A stretch of 33,594 nt of DNA, from positions 1 through 33,594 of the forward strand of contig JAUZRQ010000118.1 in assembly GCA_030950365.1 (NCBI GenBank), read 5' to 3'. Shown here piece after piece: positions 8,143 to 16,666 of the stretch. The position numbers were made by a program, and so were the translations under genes. The stretch comes from Candidatus Zhuqueibacterota bacterium (GTDB lineage: Bacteria; Zhuqueibacterota; Zhuqueibacteria; Zhuqueibacterales; Geothermadaptataceae). Every line of letters begins with the position of its first letter. The first letter of the stretch is position 1. Under the pieces are notes generated by a model that was not told where the DNA came from, searched no databases, and saw only the letters and a program-made list of their open reading frames with translations.

Positions 8143-9116
8143 GGTTGGCGCCCGATCCGATTTTTCATCTCATCGGCGCGCCGTCGGAGACTGTCCGCCG
8201 TGGCCGACCAGTGGCGCACGCTCTGCTGCAGCCGCCGGATCCACGCCTGCAAATCGGCGTCGGAAAGCGCGGCAATGTTCACCGGCCATTCCGGGATGAT
8301 CTGCAAGAAGGCGCCGGCGGCGAGATCGGACCAGGCCAGGTTGCGCGCAGCGCCGGCGAACAAATCGGCCTTTTGGGTCGCTAATTCGGCGCCTTGCAAC
8401 TCCTCTGGATTCACCGCTTCGGTAGCCGGATCGGTGAGCCGGATATCCTGCATGAACTCAGCCAACCGCTGGCGGAGGGTCATCTCGTTCTGCAATTCAG
8501 CCATACGCTTTTGGGTTTGCCGGGTCAGCTGCTGCAGGCGGTCGGCCTGATCGAGGAGCAGTTGAATTTTCCGCTGCGCTACTTCGGGCGGATCATCCGG
8601 CTGAAGGGTGATGCGGAACAAGGTCAGCCGCGGTGGTTCCTGCTGCAAAATTGCCTGGCAGCGCTGCCGCAATCGTTGCACGTGCCGCAACCGCTCGGAC
8701 CAGTCGCGCATGGCCGCTTCCCCGGACGGACGCTGCTGCACCATGCGGGTGATCCAATCGCGCAGCCAGGCCTCGCCGCTCTCGGCCGTCCGGATCAGCT
8801 CGTTGAGCAGCAGCGCCTCGCGGTGCTGCAGCCGGTCGTATTCGTTTGCCAGCCGGTCCGAGCGCTGCAACTGCCGCGACACCGCGCGCCGGCTGAGGAT
8901 GCCTGTCTTTTGCTTCTGCACCTGCAATTCAGCCGACAGGCTATCGATTTGCTGCGACAGCCGGCTTTTCTGTGCGCGCACCGCGGCGATGTTTGCCTGC
9001 AACTGATCGAGGCGGGCCTGCAACGAATCCAGTGGCGCCGATTGCGCGAACAGCCAGCCCGGCCAGACCAGCCAGAAGAGCCACCAGCGCGTGATTTTGT
9101 ATACGATATTGGACAT
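8139..9116 (-). CDS. Exported coiled-coil protein
   Basis: The product is 325 residues with an N-terminal hydrophobic segment (WWLFWLVWPGWLFAQS) that reads as a signal peptide cut near FAQS. Residues about 28-115 and 175-230 are strong heptad-repeat coiled coil (LDSLQARLDQLQANIAAVRAQ and similar), and a third helix-rich segment ends the protein. There is no recognisable enzymatic motif. It is coupled by a 4-bp ATGA overlap to the barrel gene, and a sigma-54-type promoter sits about 75-95 bases upstream. I infer a periplasmic scaffold or partner of the barrel; the specific role is unknown. Confidence 0.75.
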   Translation of the reverse strand: MSNIVYKITRWWLFWLVWPGWLFAQSAPLDSLQARLDQLQANIAAVRAQKSRLSQQIDSLSAELQVQKQKTGILSRRAVSRQLQRSDRLANEYDRLQHREALLLNELIRTAESGEAWLRDWITRMVQQRPSGEAAMRDWSERLRHVQRLRQRCQAILQQEPPRLTLFRITLQPDDPPEVAQRKIQLLLDQADRLQQLTRQTQKRMAELQNEMTLRQRLAEFMQDIRLTDPATEAVNPEELQGAELATQKADLFAGAARNLAWSDLAAGAFLQIIPEWPVNIAALSDADLQAWIRRLQQSVRHWSATADSLRRRADEMKNRIGRQP

Positions 9117-9191
9117 GGTCCGTCACGTTTCAGGGATAAATCGTTTTTGTCTCTCCGGCTTCCGGCGATCAAACATGCTGCACCTTATCTG

Positions 9192-9208
9192 GTGCAAATG
9201 CCATTCCA
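9192..9208 (-). promoter_or_regulatory. Candidate sigma-54 (-24/-12) promoter for the coiled-coil/barrel operon
   Basis: On the minus strand the sequence reads TGGAATG-GCAT-TTGCA, matching the sigma-54 consensus TGGCACG-N4-TTGCA at 10 of 12 defined positions, with the obligatory GG and GC exactly ten bases apart. The predicted transcription start lies about 65 bases before the coiled-coil ATG. A TGCACC-N6-GGTGCA inverted repeat (9179-9196) overlaps the -12 element and start region. The gene directly upstream encodes a sigma-54-dependent activator. The match is by eye only. Confidence 0.55.
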
Positions 9209-9378
9209 CAGCTTTTGCCCCATCTTTCTGGCCCTGAGGGAAGTTGGAATCGCAAAGCGGTTACCAACAAACCCTCGATAAGCCATCCTGAAACCGCGTA
9301 GCGCTAACATTCCTATCAGTCGATTTGTTTCCAGCTTCCAGTTTCATGCCACGCCTGCGGCCTTTCGCGCCGGAGCCG

Positions 9379-10770
9379 TTATTCCAAGCCGTACTTTTCC
9401 ATTTTATAAAATAGGGTATTGGTGCGCAACCCGAGCAACTGCGCGGCTCTGGATTTGACCCCGCCGGCCTTCTCCAGCGCCCGGCGGATCAGCATCTGCT
9501 CCACGCGCGCAAGTGTGGCGTTCAGGTTCAGGTTCTCGTCCGAAATCAGCCCGCGATCGTCGCGGCCGCCGTCCAGCGGCGGCAGATCGCTGGCGGTGAT
9601 CACATTGTTCTCGCACAGCACCGCGGCGCGTTCCAGCACATTTTCCAGCTCGCGCACATTGCCGGGCCAGGAGTACGCCTGCAGCCGCTTTAGCGCCTCC
9701 GACTCGATGCGCAAACCAGGCTTTTTCAGTTCGGCTTGCAATCGCCGCAAAAAATGCTCCGCCAGCAAGGGCACGTCTTCCAACCGGTCGCGCAGCGGCG
9801 GCAGGGTGATGGGCACGATGTGCAGCCGGTAAAACAGGTCTTCGCGGAAACGGCCCTCTTTCACTTCCTGCTGCAAGTTTTTATGCGTGGCGGCGATGAT
9901 GCGCACATCCACGCGGATGGTCTCTTCGCCGCCCACGCGTTCGAACTCTTTTTCCTGCAACACGCGCAGCAGCTTTACCTGCGTGGCCAGGGGAATATCG
10001 CCGATTTCATCCAGAAACAGGGTGCCGCCGTGCGCCAGCTCGAAGCGGCCGGGTCTGCGTCGCAGCGCACCGGTAAACGCGCCTTTTTCGTGGCCGAACA
10101 GCTCGGATTCCAGCACACCCTCGGCCAGCGCGCCGCAGTTCACGCGGATAAACGGGCCGTCGCGGCGGGGACTCTTCTTGTGCAGCGCCCGCGCCACCAG
10201 TTCCTTACCGGTGCCGCTCTCGCCGTAAATGATCACTGAAGCGTCGGTCGGCGCGACTTTCTCGATGGTGCGGAACACCCCCTGTATGGTTTCGGACCGG
10301 CCGATGATTTCGCCGTAGTTGAACTCGCCGGCATCGCGGTCGCGCAGATACTGATTTTCGGCGGTAAGCCGCGCCAGCTCCTGCCGTTCGGCCAGCTGCT
10401 GCGCCAGCCGCTCCAGCTTCACACCGATTTCATCCGCTGAAAACGGCTTGGTGATGAAATCCGCCGCGCCCTTTTGCATGGCCTCCACCGCCAGCTCGAT
10501 GGAGCCGAACGCGGTGATCAGGATCACTTCCACCTGTGGATAGTCCGCTTTGATTTTTTCCAGCACCGTAATGCCATCCATGCCGGGGAGCTTGTAATCG
10601 CAAATGACGATATCCGGCACGGATTCGCGCATGGCCTTCAGGGCGTCTTCGGCCTTCTGGACCCCCTGCACGGGGTACTCGAAATACGTCAGCACCTGTT
10701 CGAGGCCATCCAGCATGGTGGCGTTGTCTTCGATCACCAGCACGCGCGGTTTTGCTTGAGGCGCATTCAT
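9379..10770 (-). CDS. NtrC-family sigma-54-dependent response regulator
   Basis: The product is 463 residues with three domains. The receiver (about 9-120) has the acidic pair E14-D15, phospho-acceptor D58, T86 and K108. The AAA+ domain (about 152-380) has Walker A GESGTGKE (183-190), the sigma-54 contact loop GAFTGA (230-235), Walker B with D254-E255, and a conserved arginine region FREDLFYRL. The C-terminus is a Fis-type helix-turn-helix (RRALEKAGGVKSRAAQLLG). All key residues are present, so it should drive open-complex formation by sigma-54 polymerase on phosphorylation. The sensor kinase upstream on the same strand is the likely partner. The gene immediately downstream has a sigma-54 promoter candidate, making that operon the likely target. 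The start is the ATG after GGTGGTGA. Confidence 0.95.
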   Translation of the reverse strand: MNAPQAKPRVLVIEDNATMLDGLEQVLTYFEYPVQGVQKAEDALKAMRESVPDIVICDYKLPGMDGITVLEKIKADYPQVEVILITAFGSIELAVEAMQKGAADFITKPFSADEIGVKLERLAQQLAERQELARLTAENQYLRDRDAGEFNYGEIIGRSETIQGVFRTIEKVAPTDASVIIYGESGTGKELVARALHKKSPRRDGPFIRVNCGALAEGVLESELFGHEKGAFTGALRRRPGRFELAHGGTLFLDEIGDIPLATQVKLLRVLQEKEFERVGGEETIRVDVRIIAATHKNLQQEVKEGRFREDLFYRLHIVPITLPPLRDRLEDVPLLAEHFLRRLQAELKKPGLRIESEALKRLQAYSWPGNVRELENVLERAAVLCENNVITASDLPPLDGGRDDRGLISDENLNLNATLARVEQMLIRRALEKAGGVKSRAAQLLGLRTNTLFYKMEKYGLE

Positions 10771-11033
10771 GATTCACCACCCAAAAAATTCCATTTTTTA
10801 TTTGTCGCAACTTGACATCCACGGATGAAACGCGGGTGGGCAAGCCAATTCGGGAAACGGAGCATTGGTCTGGACATTCGATTGCTTGCGTGAGCCTAAT
10901 TTGCTGGCATCCGTGTCACCCGTGTTCCATTTATTGCTCTTAATGGTTTCAATGCTTATTTCGTCATGTTGTCCCACCTGCCATTTTAGTACCAGCTATT
11001 GCTGCTATCGTCCTTTTCCGGGAACTCCACGCA

Positions 11034-11852
11034 TTACAGCGTCTGTTCCAGACCAAGATAATCATGGACGGTTTTCACAACCACTTTGTTCTTCGCGGGA
11101 AAACGATCAAAAAATTGCTTTTGTTTGTGTTCCAATTCTTTTTCAAATTTCACTTCCATCAGCGTATCCTTGAAAAAGAAATCCAGTTCCTGACCATTGC
11201 GGTACACATAACAGGGATGTCGGTCTTTAATTTTCAGATAGACCAGATTTTCCAAAACTGCGCCTTTATCGCGAAATCCGGCGATATAGTTTCGCAAGCC
11301 AATATCTGCGGCAAACAGTTTTCTCGGAGCTTTGAGGCGCTCATTCAATTTGTCTCATCGTTCGATGGCATAGACCAAAAACGTCTGCCTAAAGTAGTGC
11401 AAATATCGGCGAATGGTATCCGGAGAAACGCCGAGAATCCGGGCGACTTTGTTCAAACTGATTTGCTTTCCGGCGCGCTCCATCAATAGCCGAAAAAAAT
11501 CTTTGATCCCGGTGACATCTTGCACCCCATAGCGGACTACGATATCTTTATAAATGATACTATCAATCAAATTGTCCAGATAACTGACGTCATCAGTTAA
11601 CACATATTCGGGCAGCCCACCCATCTGCATAAATGTCTCAAAATGCGCCTCCAGCATATAGCCTTCTGCCAGGGATACCTTGAGACCCCGAAAAGCCAGG
11701 AATTCTTCAAAATCAAGGGGCAGCATTTCCAGCCCCCGGCTGCGCCCGGTCAGAAAACCCCGCGTGTCCTGCAAAATCGAAGCGGACGAAGAGGTGGCAA
11801 AGATTTTGACATTTTCGTGATCGTACAGATTTGTGCAGAATGATACGATCTG
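11034..11852 (-). pseudogene. Remnant of an AAA_14/DUF4143 ATPase: N-terminus missing, internal TGA stop
   Basis: Two open stretches in the same frame are separated by a single TGA (11352-11354, reading IER-stop-DKLNERLKAPRK). Together they give the later AAA_14 domain (NLYDHENVKIFATSSSAS, then GFLTGR, the MLPLDFEEFL segment), a winged-helix part (SLNKVARILGVSPDTIRRYL) and DUF4143 (ADIGLRNYI, VLENLVYLKI, the ELDFFF and EVKFEKEL nuclease-like strands). The P-loop and Walker B half expected ahead of this is absent: homology begins near 11852, and the upstream in-frame codons (to 11966) do not look like this family. These ATPases are common in bacteria and archaea, function unsettled. It looks AT-richer than its flanks and sits between a kinase and its likely response regulator, as an inserted and then decayed gene would. 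Confidence 0.85.
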
Positions 11853-11859
11853 ATCGTAT
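11843..11859. repeat. 17-bp palindrome at the ATPase-remnant break
   Basis: ATACGATC-T-GATCGTAT is a perfect 8-1-8 palindrome. It sits exactly where recognisable ATPase homology starts, so it may mark a deletion or insertion junction. A related TGATCGTACA lies about 33 bases away at 11818. It could also be a protein-binding site; nothing else supports that. Confidence 0.6.
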
Positions 11860-12000
11860 AATTTCCAAGCAATTTCATTGTAACCATCATTGCAGGTTGC
11901 AACGTACGGCTCAGCTACGACAGGATGCCCAAAGCCCAATAAAAAATCCGCGAGCAGTCGCGCCATCCGTGTTCAGCACCATCCCCCCAAGAATTCGACG

Positions 12001-13455
12001 CTAAGACGTTTCGCTGTGATGCCGGCACAGCGGCAGCCACACCCGGAACGTTGCGCCGCTGCGCCATTCGGTCACGGCCACGCGGCCGCCGTTGGCCTCC
12101 ACGTACTGTTTCACCAGCGCCAGGCCGAGTCCCGTGCCTTGATGCCGGGTGGTGAAAAACGGCTCGAAAATACGTTCCACATCCCTTTCGGCGATGCCGG
12201 GCCCATTATCTTGAATGATGCATTCGCATTCCTGTTCATTGTTTTGAATGCGAATGCGGATTTGCGCCTCCGCTTGCTCCGCCACCGCCTGACAGGCATT
12301 CTGCAGCAAATTTAAAAACACCTGGCGCAACTGCTCGGGGTCGGCATCGATGCGACAGTCGTCCTCGACCAGAAAATCCCACTGCACGGCCTCGGCCTTC
12401 TGGCCGAGCGCCGACCGCGCCTCTTGCACAATTGCGGCCGCCGCGACGCACGTTTTGTTGGGCCGGGCAGGCCGGGCATAATTCAAAAAATCGTTGATAA
12501 TGTTTTTCAGCGTGCGAATTTCGGTTTTGATTTTTTCCACATGCGGACGCAGCCTGGCATCGCACTGCTTTTCCAGCAGGCCGGCAAACAGCTCCATGCC
12601 GCCCAATGGATTGCGGATCTCATGCGCGATGCCCATCAGCATCATGTGCAGTTGCCGCTCGCGCCGCAGCACGGCCTCACGCATGGTTTCCAGGGTGTTG
12701 GCCAGCACCACCGTTTCGTTGCTGCCCCGCGCTTCGATGGGCAGATCGTACTGCCCGGCGGCAATGGCCTCGGCCGCACGGCGCAGCTTTTCCAGCGGCC
12801 GGGTGATAGTAAACGCAATGCCGGCCGCCAATCCCACCGTCACCAACACAACCACGACGCCGATGGTCCAAAAAAGACGCCGGGTTTCGCGCAGAGCGGC
12901 GAGACTCTCCGCCCGCGCCTCCACGCACACCACCGCTAAAATGCGGTCCTCCCGGATCAGCGACGCATAGGCCGCTTTGAACGGCACGCCGCTGGCGTCC
13001 TCGAAAAACGGCGCGGCCGCCGGCTGTCCCGCCACGGCCTGCTGAAATTCCAGCCGGTCGATGCGGGCGCGGACGTATTCCTGGCCCGGCAGCAACTGTT
13101 GCCGGCTGTCGTAAAACACCCGGCCGTTGGGATCGGTGATGACGATGCGGGTGAGCCGGGTTTGCGCTAGAAAGTCCCGCATGCTTTGCCGCACAAACCG
13201 GGCCATGCGCGAGTCGGGATCGGGCGGAAACACGCCCAAAAATGGGATTCTCGCCAGAGACGTGGCCGCCAGCGAGGCATAGGCCGTCACCCGCGAATCG
13301 ATTTCGCGCTCGATCACCCGGCGAAGCTGAAATTGGGCGTAGTAACCGGCCGCGATCAGCACCAGCGCCACCTGCGCGGCAAACGCCAGCGCCAGAATGG
13401 TGCGCAACCGAAATGGATGGTGGAACTTTGGCAAACGCTTCGTCATCATGGGCAT
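12001..13455 (-). CDS. Membrane sensor histidine kinase
   Basis: The product is about 484 residues. Two transmembrane segments (about 20-40 and 196-218) enclose a periplasmic sensor of about 150 residues with a PAS/Cache-like stretch (RIVITDPNGRVFYDSR). A HAMP linker (TRPLEKLRRAAEAIAAGQYD) leads to HisKA with the phosphorylated histidine in GIAHEIRNPLGG (His278) and an HATPase domain with N box (NLLQNACQA), G1 (DNGPGI), F box (FEPFFTT) and G2 (GTGLGLA). All catalytic motifs are present, so it should autophosphorylate. The most natural partner is the NtrC-type regulator that lies after the ATPase remnant on the same strand; such kinases commonly pair with sigma-54 regulators. The start is uncertain: there is no clear ribosome site, and ATGs six or nine bases later are equally possible. 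Confidence 0.92.
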   Translation of the reverse strand: MPMMTKRLPKFHHPFRLRTILALAFAAQVALVLIAAGYYAQFQLRRVIEREIDSRVTAYASLAATSLARIPFLGVFPPDPDSRMARFVRQSMRDFLAQTRLTRIVITDPNGRVFYDSRQQLLPGQEYVRARIDRLEFQQAVAGQPAAAPFFEDASGVPFKAAYASLIREDRILAVVCVEARAESLAALRETRRLFWTIGVVVVLVTVGLAAGIAFTITRPLEKLRRAAEAIAAGQYDLPIEARGSNETVVLANTLETMREAVLRRERQLHMMLMGIAHEIRNPLGGMELFAGLLEKQCDARLRPHVEKIKTEIRTLKNIINDFLNYARPARPNKTCVAAAAIVQEARSALGQKAEAVQWDFLVEDDCRIDADPEQLRQVFLNLLQNACQAVAEQAEAQIRIRIQNNEQECECIIQDNGPGIAERDVERIFEPFFTTRHQGTGLGLALVKQYVEANGGRVAVTEWRSGATFRVWLPLCRHHSETS

Positions 13456-13759
13456 AGGTCTGGAAACGATTTCATGCAAAAGTATAACACCGCCCACCGT
13501 CGGATGCAAGGAGATTCACACTCGTAAAGCCACCGGGCTATTTGAAAGCGCCTGGTGTTCTGCGCCTGCTCCATTGCCGCACAGACTTTAAAAAATTTTC
13601 AATGGAATCCGTTTGCATTTCAGGCCGGTCTTTTGTAATATCCATTAGATCATCCGGCGGCCCACTGCGGCCGGTTCATCCAACAGCCTGTGCCCCATTG
13701 GCCCTTTGCCGCATCGGCAAAGCAAAAGCAGAAACACAAACCCCCTCCTCGCAACAGCT

Positions 13760-15733
13760 ATGGCGACCATGATCAAAACACAACTCGACCGAAGGATACA
13801 CACGATTCTACCAGCAATCGGCGCTTTGCTTATGGTTGCCTATATAGCGAACGCCGTGGCCAGCCCCTCCGGCGAGCGCCGTCATCCGCAACAAAGTGCC
13901 GAGGTTTATCCCATACTTGATTTCATCCGCACAGCCCCGGAAGATTCGCTGTCTCTGGCGCGCACCGTGCTGGCTCTGTCCCAGGCCGCAAGCGTCGATC
14001 TTTTCGGACGGCCGTTTGATCCTGAGCCTTACGCGGCCCTTCTGGATAGCATGGCCGATATCCTGAGCCTGCGACTGCAGTATGCGCACTCGCCGCGCGA
14101 GATGGTGCAAATTATGAACCGTTTTTTTTACGAAGAACTGAAATTCACCACCGATGCGCAGGACACCGCTGGCCGCGATCCGCGCAATTTGTTGCTCCAT
14201 TCCGTGCTTGAACGCAAAAAAGGCTACTGCCTGACGCTTTCCATCCCCTACCTGAGCCTTGCAGAAAAACTGTCCCTGCCCCTGTACGGCGTGCCCGCGC
14301 CCGGCCATTTTTTTGTCCGTTACGACAACGGCCGTACGCGCATCAACATCGAAACCACCGATAACGGCAAAATGGCGCCGGATTCATTTTACCAGTCGCG
14401 ATACCATCTTGACGATGACTCGCCGTTTTACCTGCAAAACATTCGCAAAAAAAACGTCCTTGGCATCTATCTGAACAATCTTGGCAATACCTATCGCCGC
14501 TACGGACGGTTGGACGAGGCTGTGGCCATACTAAGCCTGTCCGTTGAACTCAATCCGTTTTATGCCGAAGCCCTGACCAATCTTGGCAACGCATTGTTAG
14601 AAAAAGGCGACGTCGATCCAGCCATCAGGCTACAAAAGCAGGCGCTGCAATACAATCCTTATTTGCCGGAAATTTACATCAACCTGTCCAATGCCTACCT
14701 GCAAAACGGCGAATTCGATGCGGCGCTGAAAGCCTGCGAAGGCGCGCTGGAGCTGAATCCTGACATGGGCACGGCGTATCTCAATATAGGCATCATCTAT
14801 ACACAACAGAAAAAGTACGAGGACGCCCTGGAAGCTTATGCCACGGCGTTGAAATTGTCTCCGCAGATGGCCGAGGCCTATTCAAACATGGGCAATGTGT
14901 ACCGGGAGCTGGGCCAATACGATCAAGCCATGCTGCATTTCAAAAAGGCGCTGGCCATAAAACCCGATCTCATCGAGGCGCTGGTAAATCTCGGCCACCT
15001 GTACGTCAAATCGCGGCTTTTTGATGAGGCCATTTACATGTACCGAAAAGTGTTGCAGCAGAACCCCGATTATCCTGGAGTCTGGCTCAATCTGGGCAAT
15101 ATCTACAAAAAACTCAATCATTACGATGAAGCGGTTGCGGCCTATCGCCGCGCCATCGAGCTCGATCCCGGCCAGGCGCTGGCCTATTACAACCTGGGCC
15201 TCTGCTTTGCCAACGATCCTTCGCGGGTTGATACCGCCATAGCGCTCTTGCGCCGGGCGATTCGTTACAAGCCCAATTTCGCGGCCGCGTATCAGAATCT
15301 GGGCGTGCTGTATCATTTTCAAAAATCGCGGCTGGATTCGGCGCGCTATTTTTACGAACAGGCGCTCCTGCTGGATCGTAAATTGCTGGACGCCTGGATG
15401 AATTTAGGCGCGATCTATTTTTCCCTTGGCTATGTCGATTCGGCCATTGCCACCTATCGCAAGGCTCTGCGACTCGATCCGTTTTCCGAAAAGCTCTATT
15501 TCAATCTGGCCCTGGCGTATAGCGAAAAAGGCCTGACGCAAAACGCCATCCGAACGTATAAAAAAGTCCTCTCAATCAATCCCCAGCATGCCGGAGCCAG
15601 CTACAATCTGGCGGTCAGTTATTTCCAGCAGCAGAAGTACGATCTGGCCATCCGGTACTGCGATAAAGCCCGCGCACTGGGCTATCCGGTCAATCCCCAT
15701 TTTTTGCGTTTGCTACAGCCATACCGCAATTAA
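13760..15733 (+). CDS. Exported SirB1/transglutaminase-like protein with about 12 TPR repeats
   Basis: The product is about 657 residues. A hydrophobic segment near residues 14-34 (ILPAIGALLMVAYIANAVA) is a signal peptide or anchor. Residues about 50-210 match the SirB1/transglutaminase-like fold: RDPRNLLLHSVLERKKGYC with the candidate nucleophile Cys157, PAPGHFFVRYD with His183, and NIETTDNGK with an acidic residue after it, a complete Cys-His-Asp/Glu set. From about 232 to 650 come 12 tetratricopeptide repeats, each starting like AYxNLGxxY. TPR arrays bind proteins; the papain-like head may cut or crosslink a bound partner, or may be a non-catalytic fold. It is divergent from the sensor kinase. 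No ribosome site decides between the ATG here and the one nine bases later. Confidence 0.85.
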   Translation: MATMIKTQLDRRIHTILPAIGALLMVAYIANAVASPSGERRHPQQSAEVYPILDFIRTAPEDSLSLARTVLALSQAASVDLFGRPFDPEPYAALLDSMADILSLRLQYAHSPREMVQIMNRFFYEELKFTTDAQDTAGRDPRNLLLHSVLERKKGYCLTLSIPYLSLAEKLSLPLYGVPAPGHFFVRYDNGRTRINIETTDNGKMAPDSFYQSRYHLDDDSPFYLQNIRKKNVLGIYLNNLGNTYRRYGRLDEAVAILSLSVELNPFYAEALTNLGNALLEKGDVDPAIRLQKQALQYNPYLPEIYINLSNAYLQNGEFDAALKACEGALELNPDMGTAYLNIGIIYTQQKKYEDALEAYATALKLSPQMAEAYSNMGNVYRELGQYDQAMLHFKKALAIKPDLIEALVNLGHLYVKSRLFDEAIYMYRKVLQQNPDYPGVWLNLGNIYKKLNHYDEAVAAYRRAIELDPGQALAYYNLGLCFANDPSRVDTAIALLRRAIRYKPNFAAAYQNLGVLYHFQKSRLDSARYFYEQALLLDRKLLDAWMNLGAIYFSLGYVDSAIATYRKALRLDPFSEKLYFNLALAYSEKGLTQNAIRTYKKVLSINPQHAGASYNLAVSYFQQQKYDLAIRYCDKARALGYPVNPHFLRLLQPYRN

Positions 15734-15886
15734 GCCGGGATGAAGTGCTGTTGTGGAACTCGGAATAGTGGCCCACCCCATGTTGCTGCGCCTTGATAAT
15801 TCAGTTGCAAGATTGCCGAAAAATTTCTATCATTGCTTACAAATTCGGTGATTCAATTTATTCAATAAGTTGAGGGATAAAATTGT

Positions 15887-16288
15887 ATGCCTGCCAAACC
15901 ACACAAACAAAAACTGATTGTCATCGGCGACCGTGTTTTGATTTCGCCGGAAGATACCGTGGAACGCACCGAAGTTGGGCTGTACCTTCCGCAAACGGTT
16001 ATCGAGAAGGAGCAGGTGCAAAGCGGCTGGGTGGTGGCCGTTGGGCCGGGCATTCCGCTCCCCGAGCCCGGCGGTTCTGAAGATGAGCCCTGGAAAAGCG
16101 GCGTGCAGGAACCTAAATACCTGCCCATGCAGGTGGAAGTCGGCGACTATGCGCTGTTTTTGAAAAAAGCCGCCGTCGAAATCAAATGGGAAAACAAGAA
16201 ATACCTCATCGTCCCTCAATCGGCCATCCTGGCAGTGGTGCGTGATTCCATCGACCTCGGTCTCGAGGACGACTTCGATGTGGATTAG
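15887..16288 (+). CDS. groES: Divergent GroES-type co-chaperonin
   Basis: The product is 133 residues, longer than the usual 95-100. The Cpn10 frame is visible: IVIGDRVLISPED at the N-terminus, a mobile-loop region TEVGLYLPQT where canonical proteins have GG-I-x-LP (so LYL stands in place of IVL), SGWVVAVGPG, then an insertion of about 25 residues (IPLPEPGGSEDEPWKSGVQE) before the conserved VEVGDYALFLKKA and KKYLIVPQSAILAVV. The C-terminus carries an acidic tail (EDDFDVD). GroES caps the GroEL folding chamber; no groEL is in this window, so this may be a second, specialised copy. GAGGG lies about 11 bases before the ATG. Confidence 0.82.
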   Translation: MPAKPHKQKLIVIGDRVLISPEDTVERTEVGLYLPQTVIEKEQVQSGWVVAVGPGIPLPEPGGSEDEPWKSGVQEPKYLPMQVEVGDYALFLKKAAVEIKWENKKYLIVPQSAILAVVRDSIDLGLEDDFDVD

Positions 16289-16367
16289 GCATCGGGGCGA
16301 TAGTGTTATCAAGTATTCCTCAAACCAGATTTCATCTCACCGTAATTCAACCTCACATGGAGGAGCC

Positions 16368-16580
16368 ATGCACTACGGTACCGTGAAAATGTGGGATGCC
16401 AACAAAGGATTCGGTTTTATCGTCTCGGACGACGATGACGAGCTGTTCGTCCATGTCAGCGACCTGGATGTCACCGTCCGCGATAAGCGCCTGAAGCCTG
16501 GCCAACGCGTGGCCTTCGATATTCAGCGCGAGATGAAGGGGGATCGCGCTGTACGGGTGCGGGTATTAAAGGGCCAATGA
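16368..16580 (+). CDS. Cold-shock protein (CspA family)
   Basis: The product is 70 residues, a single cold-shock OB fold. It has GTVKMWDANKGFGFI with the RNP1 motif KGFGFI and LFVHVSDL as RNP2, ending with the usual AVRVRVLKG strand. GGAGG stands just before the ATG and fixes the start; an upstream in-frame extension has no homology. It binds single-stranded RNA or DNA and unfolds structures. It lies between groES and the phosphofructokinase gene on the same strand, with gaps of about 80 bases on both sides. Confidence 0.93.
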   Translation: MHYGTVKMWDANKGFGFIVSDDDDELFVHVSDLDVTVRDKRLKPGQRVAFDIQREMKGDRAVRVRVLKGQ

Positions 16581-16666
16581 ATGCCGTCGAAATATTAATT
16601 GGAACGGGATGTATTCCAGCTTGATAGGATTTCAGGAGTGATCATCTGAAGATGAGGAACGATTCG

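Noticed and set aside
11352-11354. TGA as selenocysteine or recoding in the ATPase
   Set aside because: No SECIS-like hairpin was noticed downstream, the N-terminal half is also missing, and the family does not use selenocysteine; decay is simpler.
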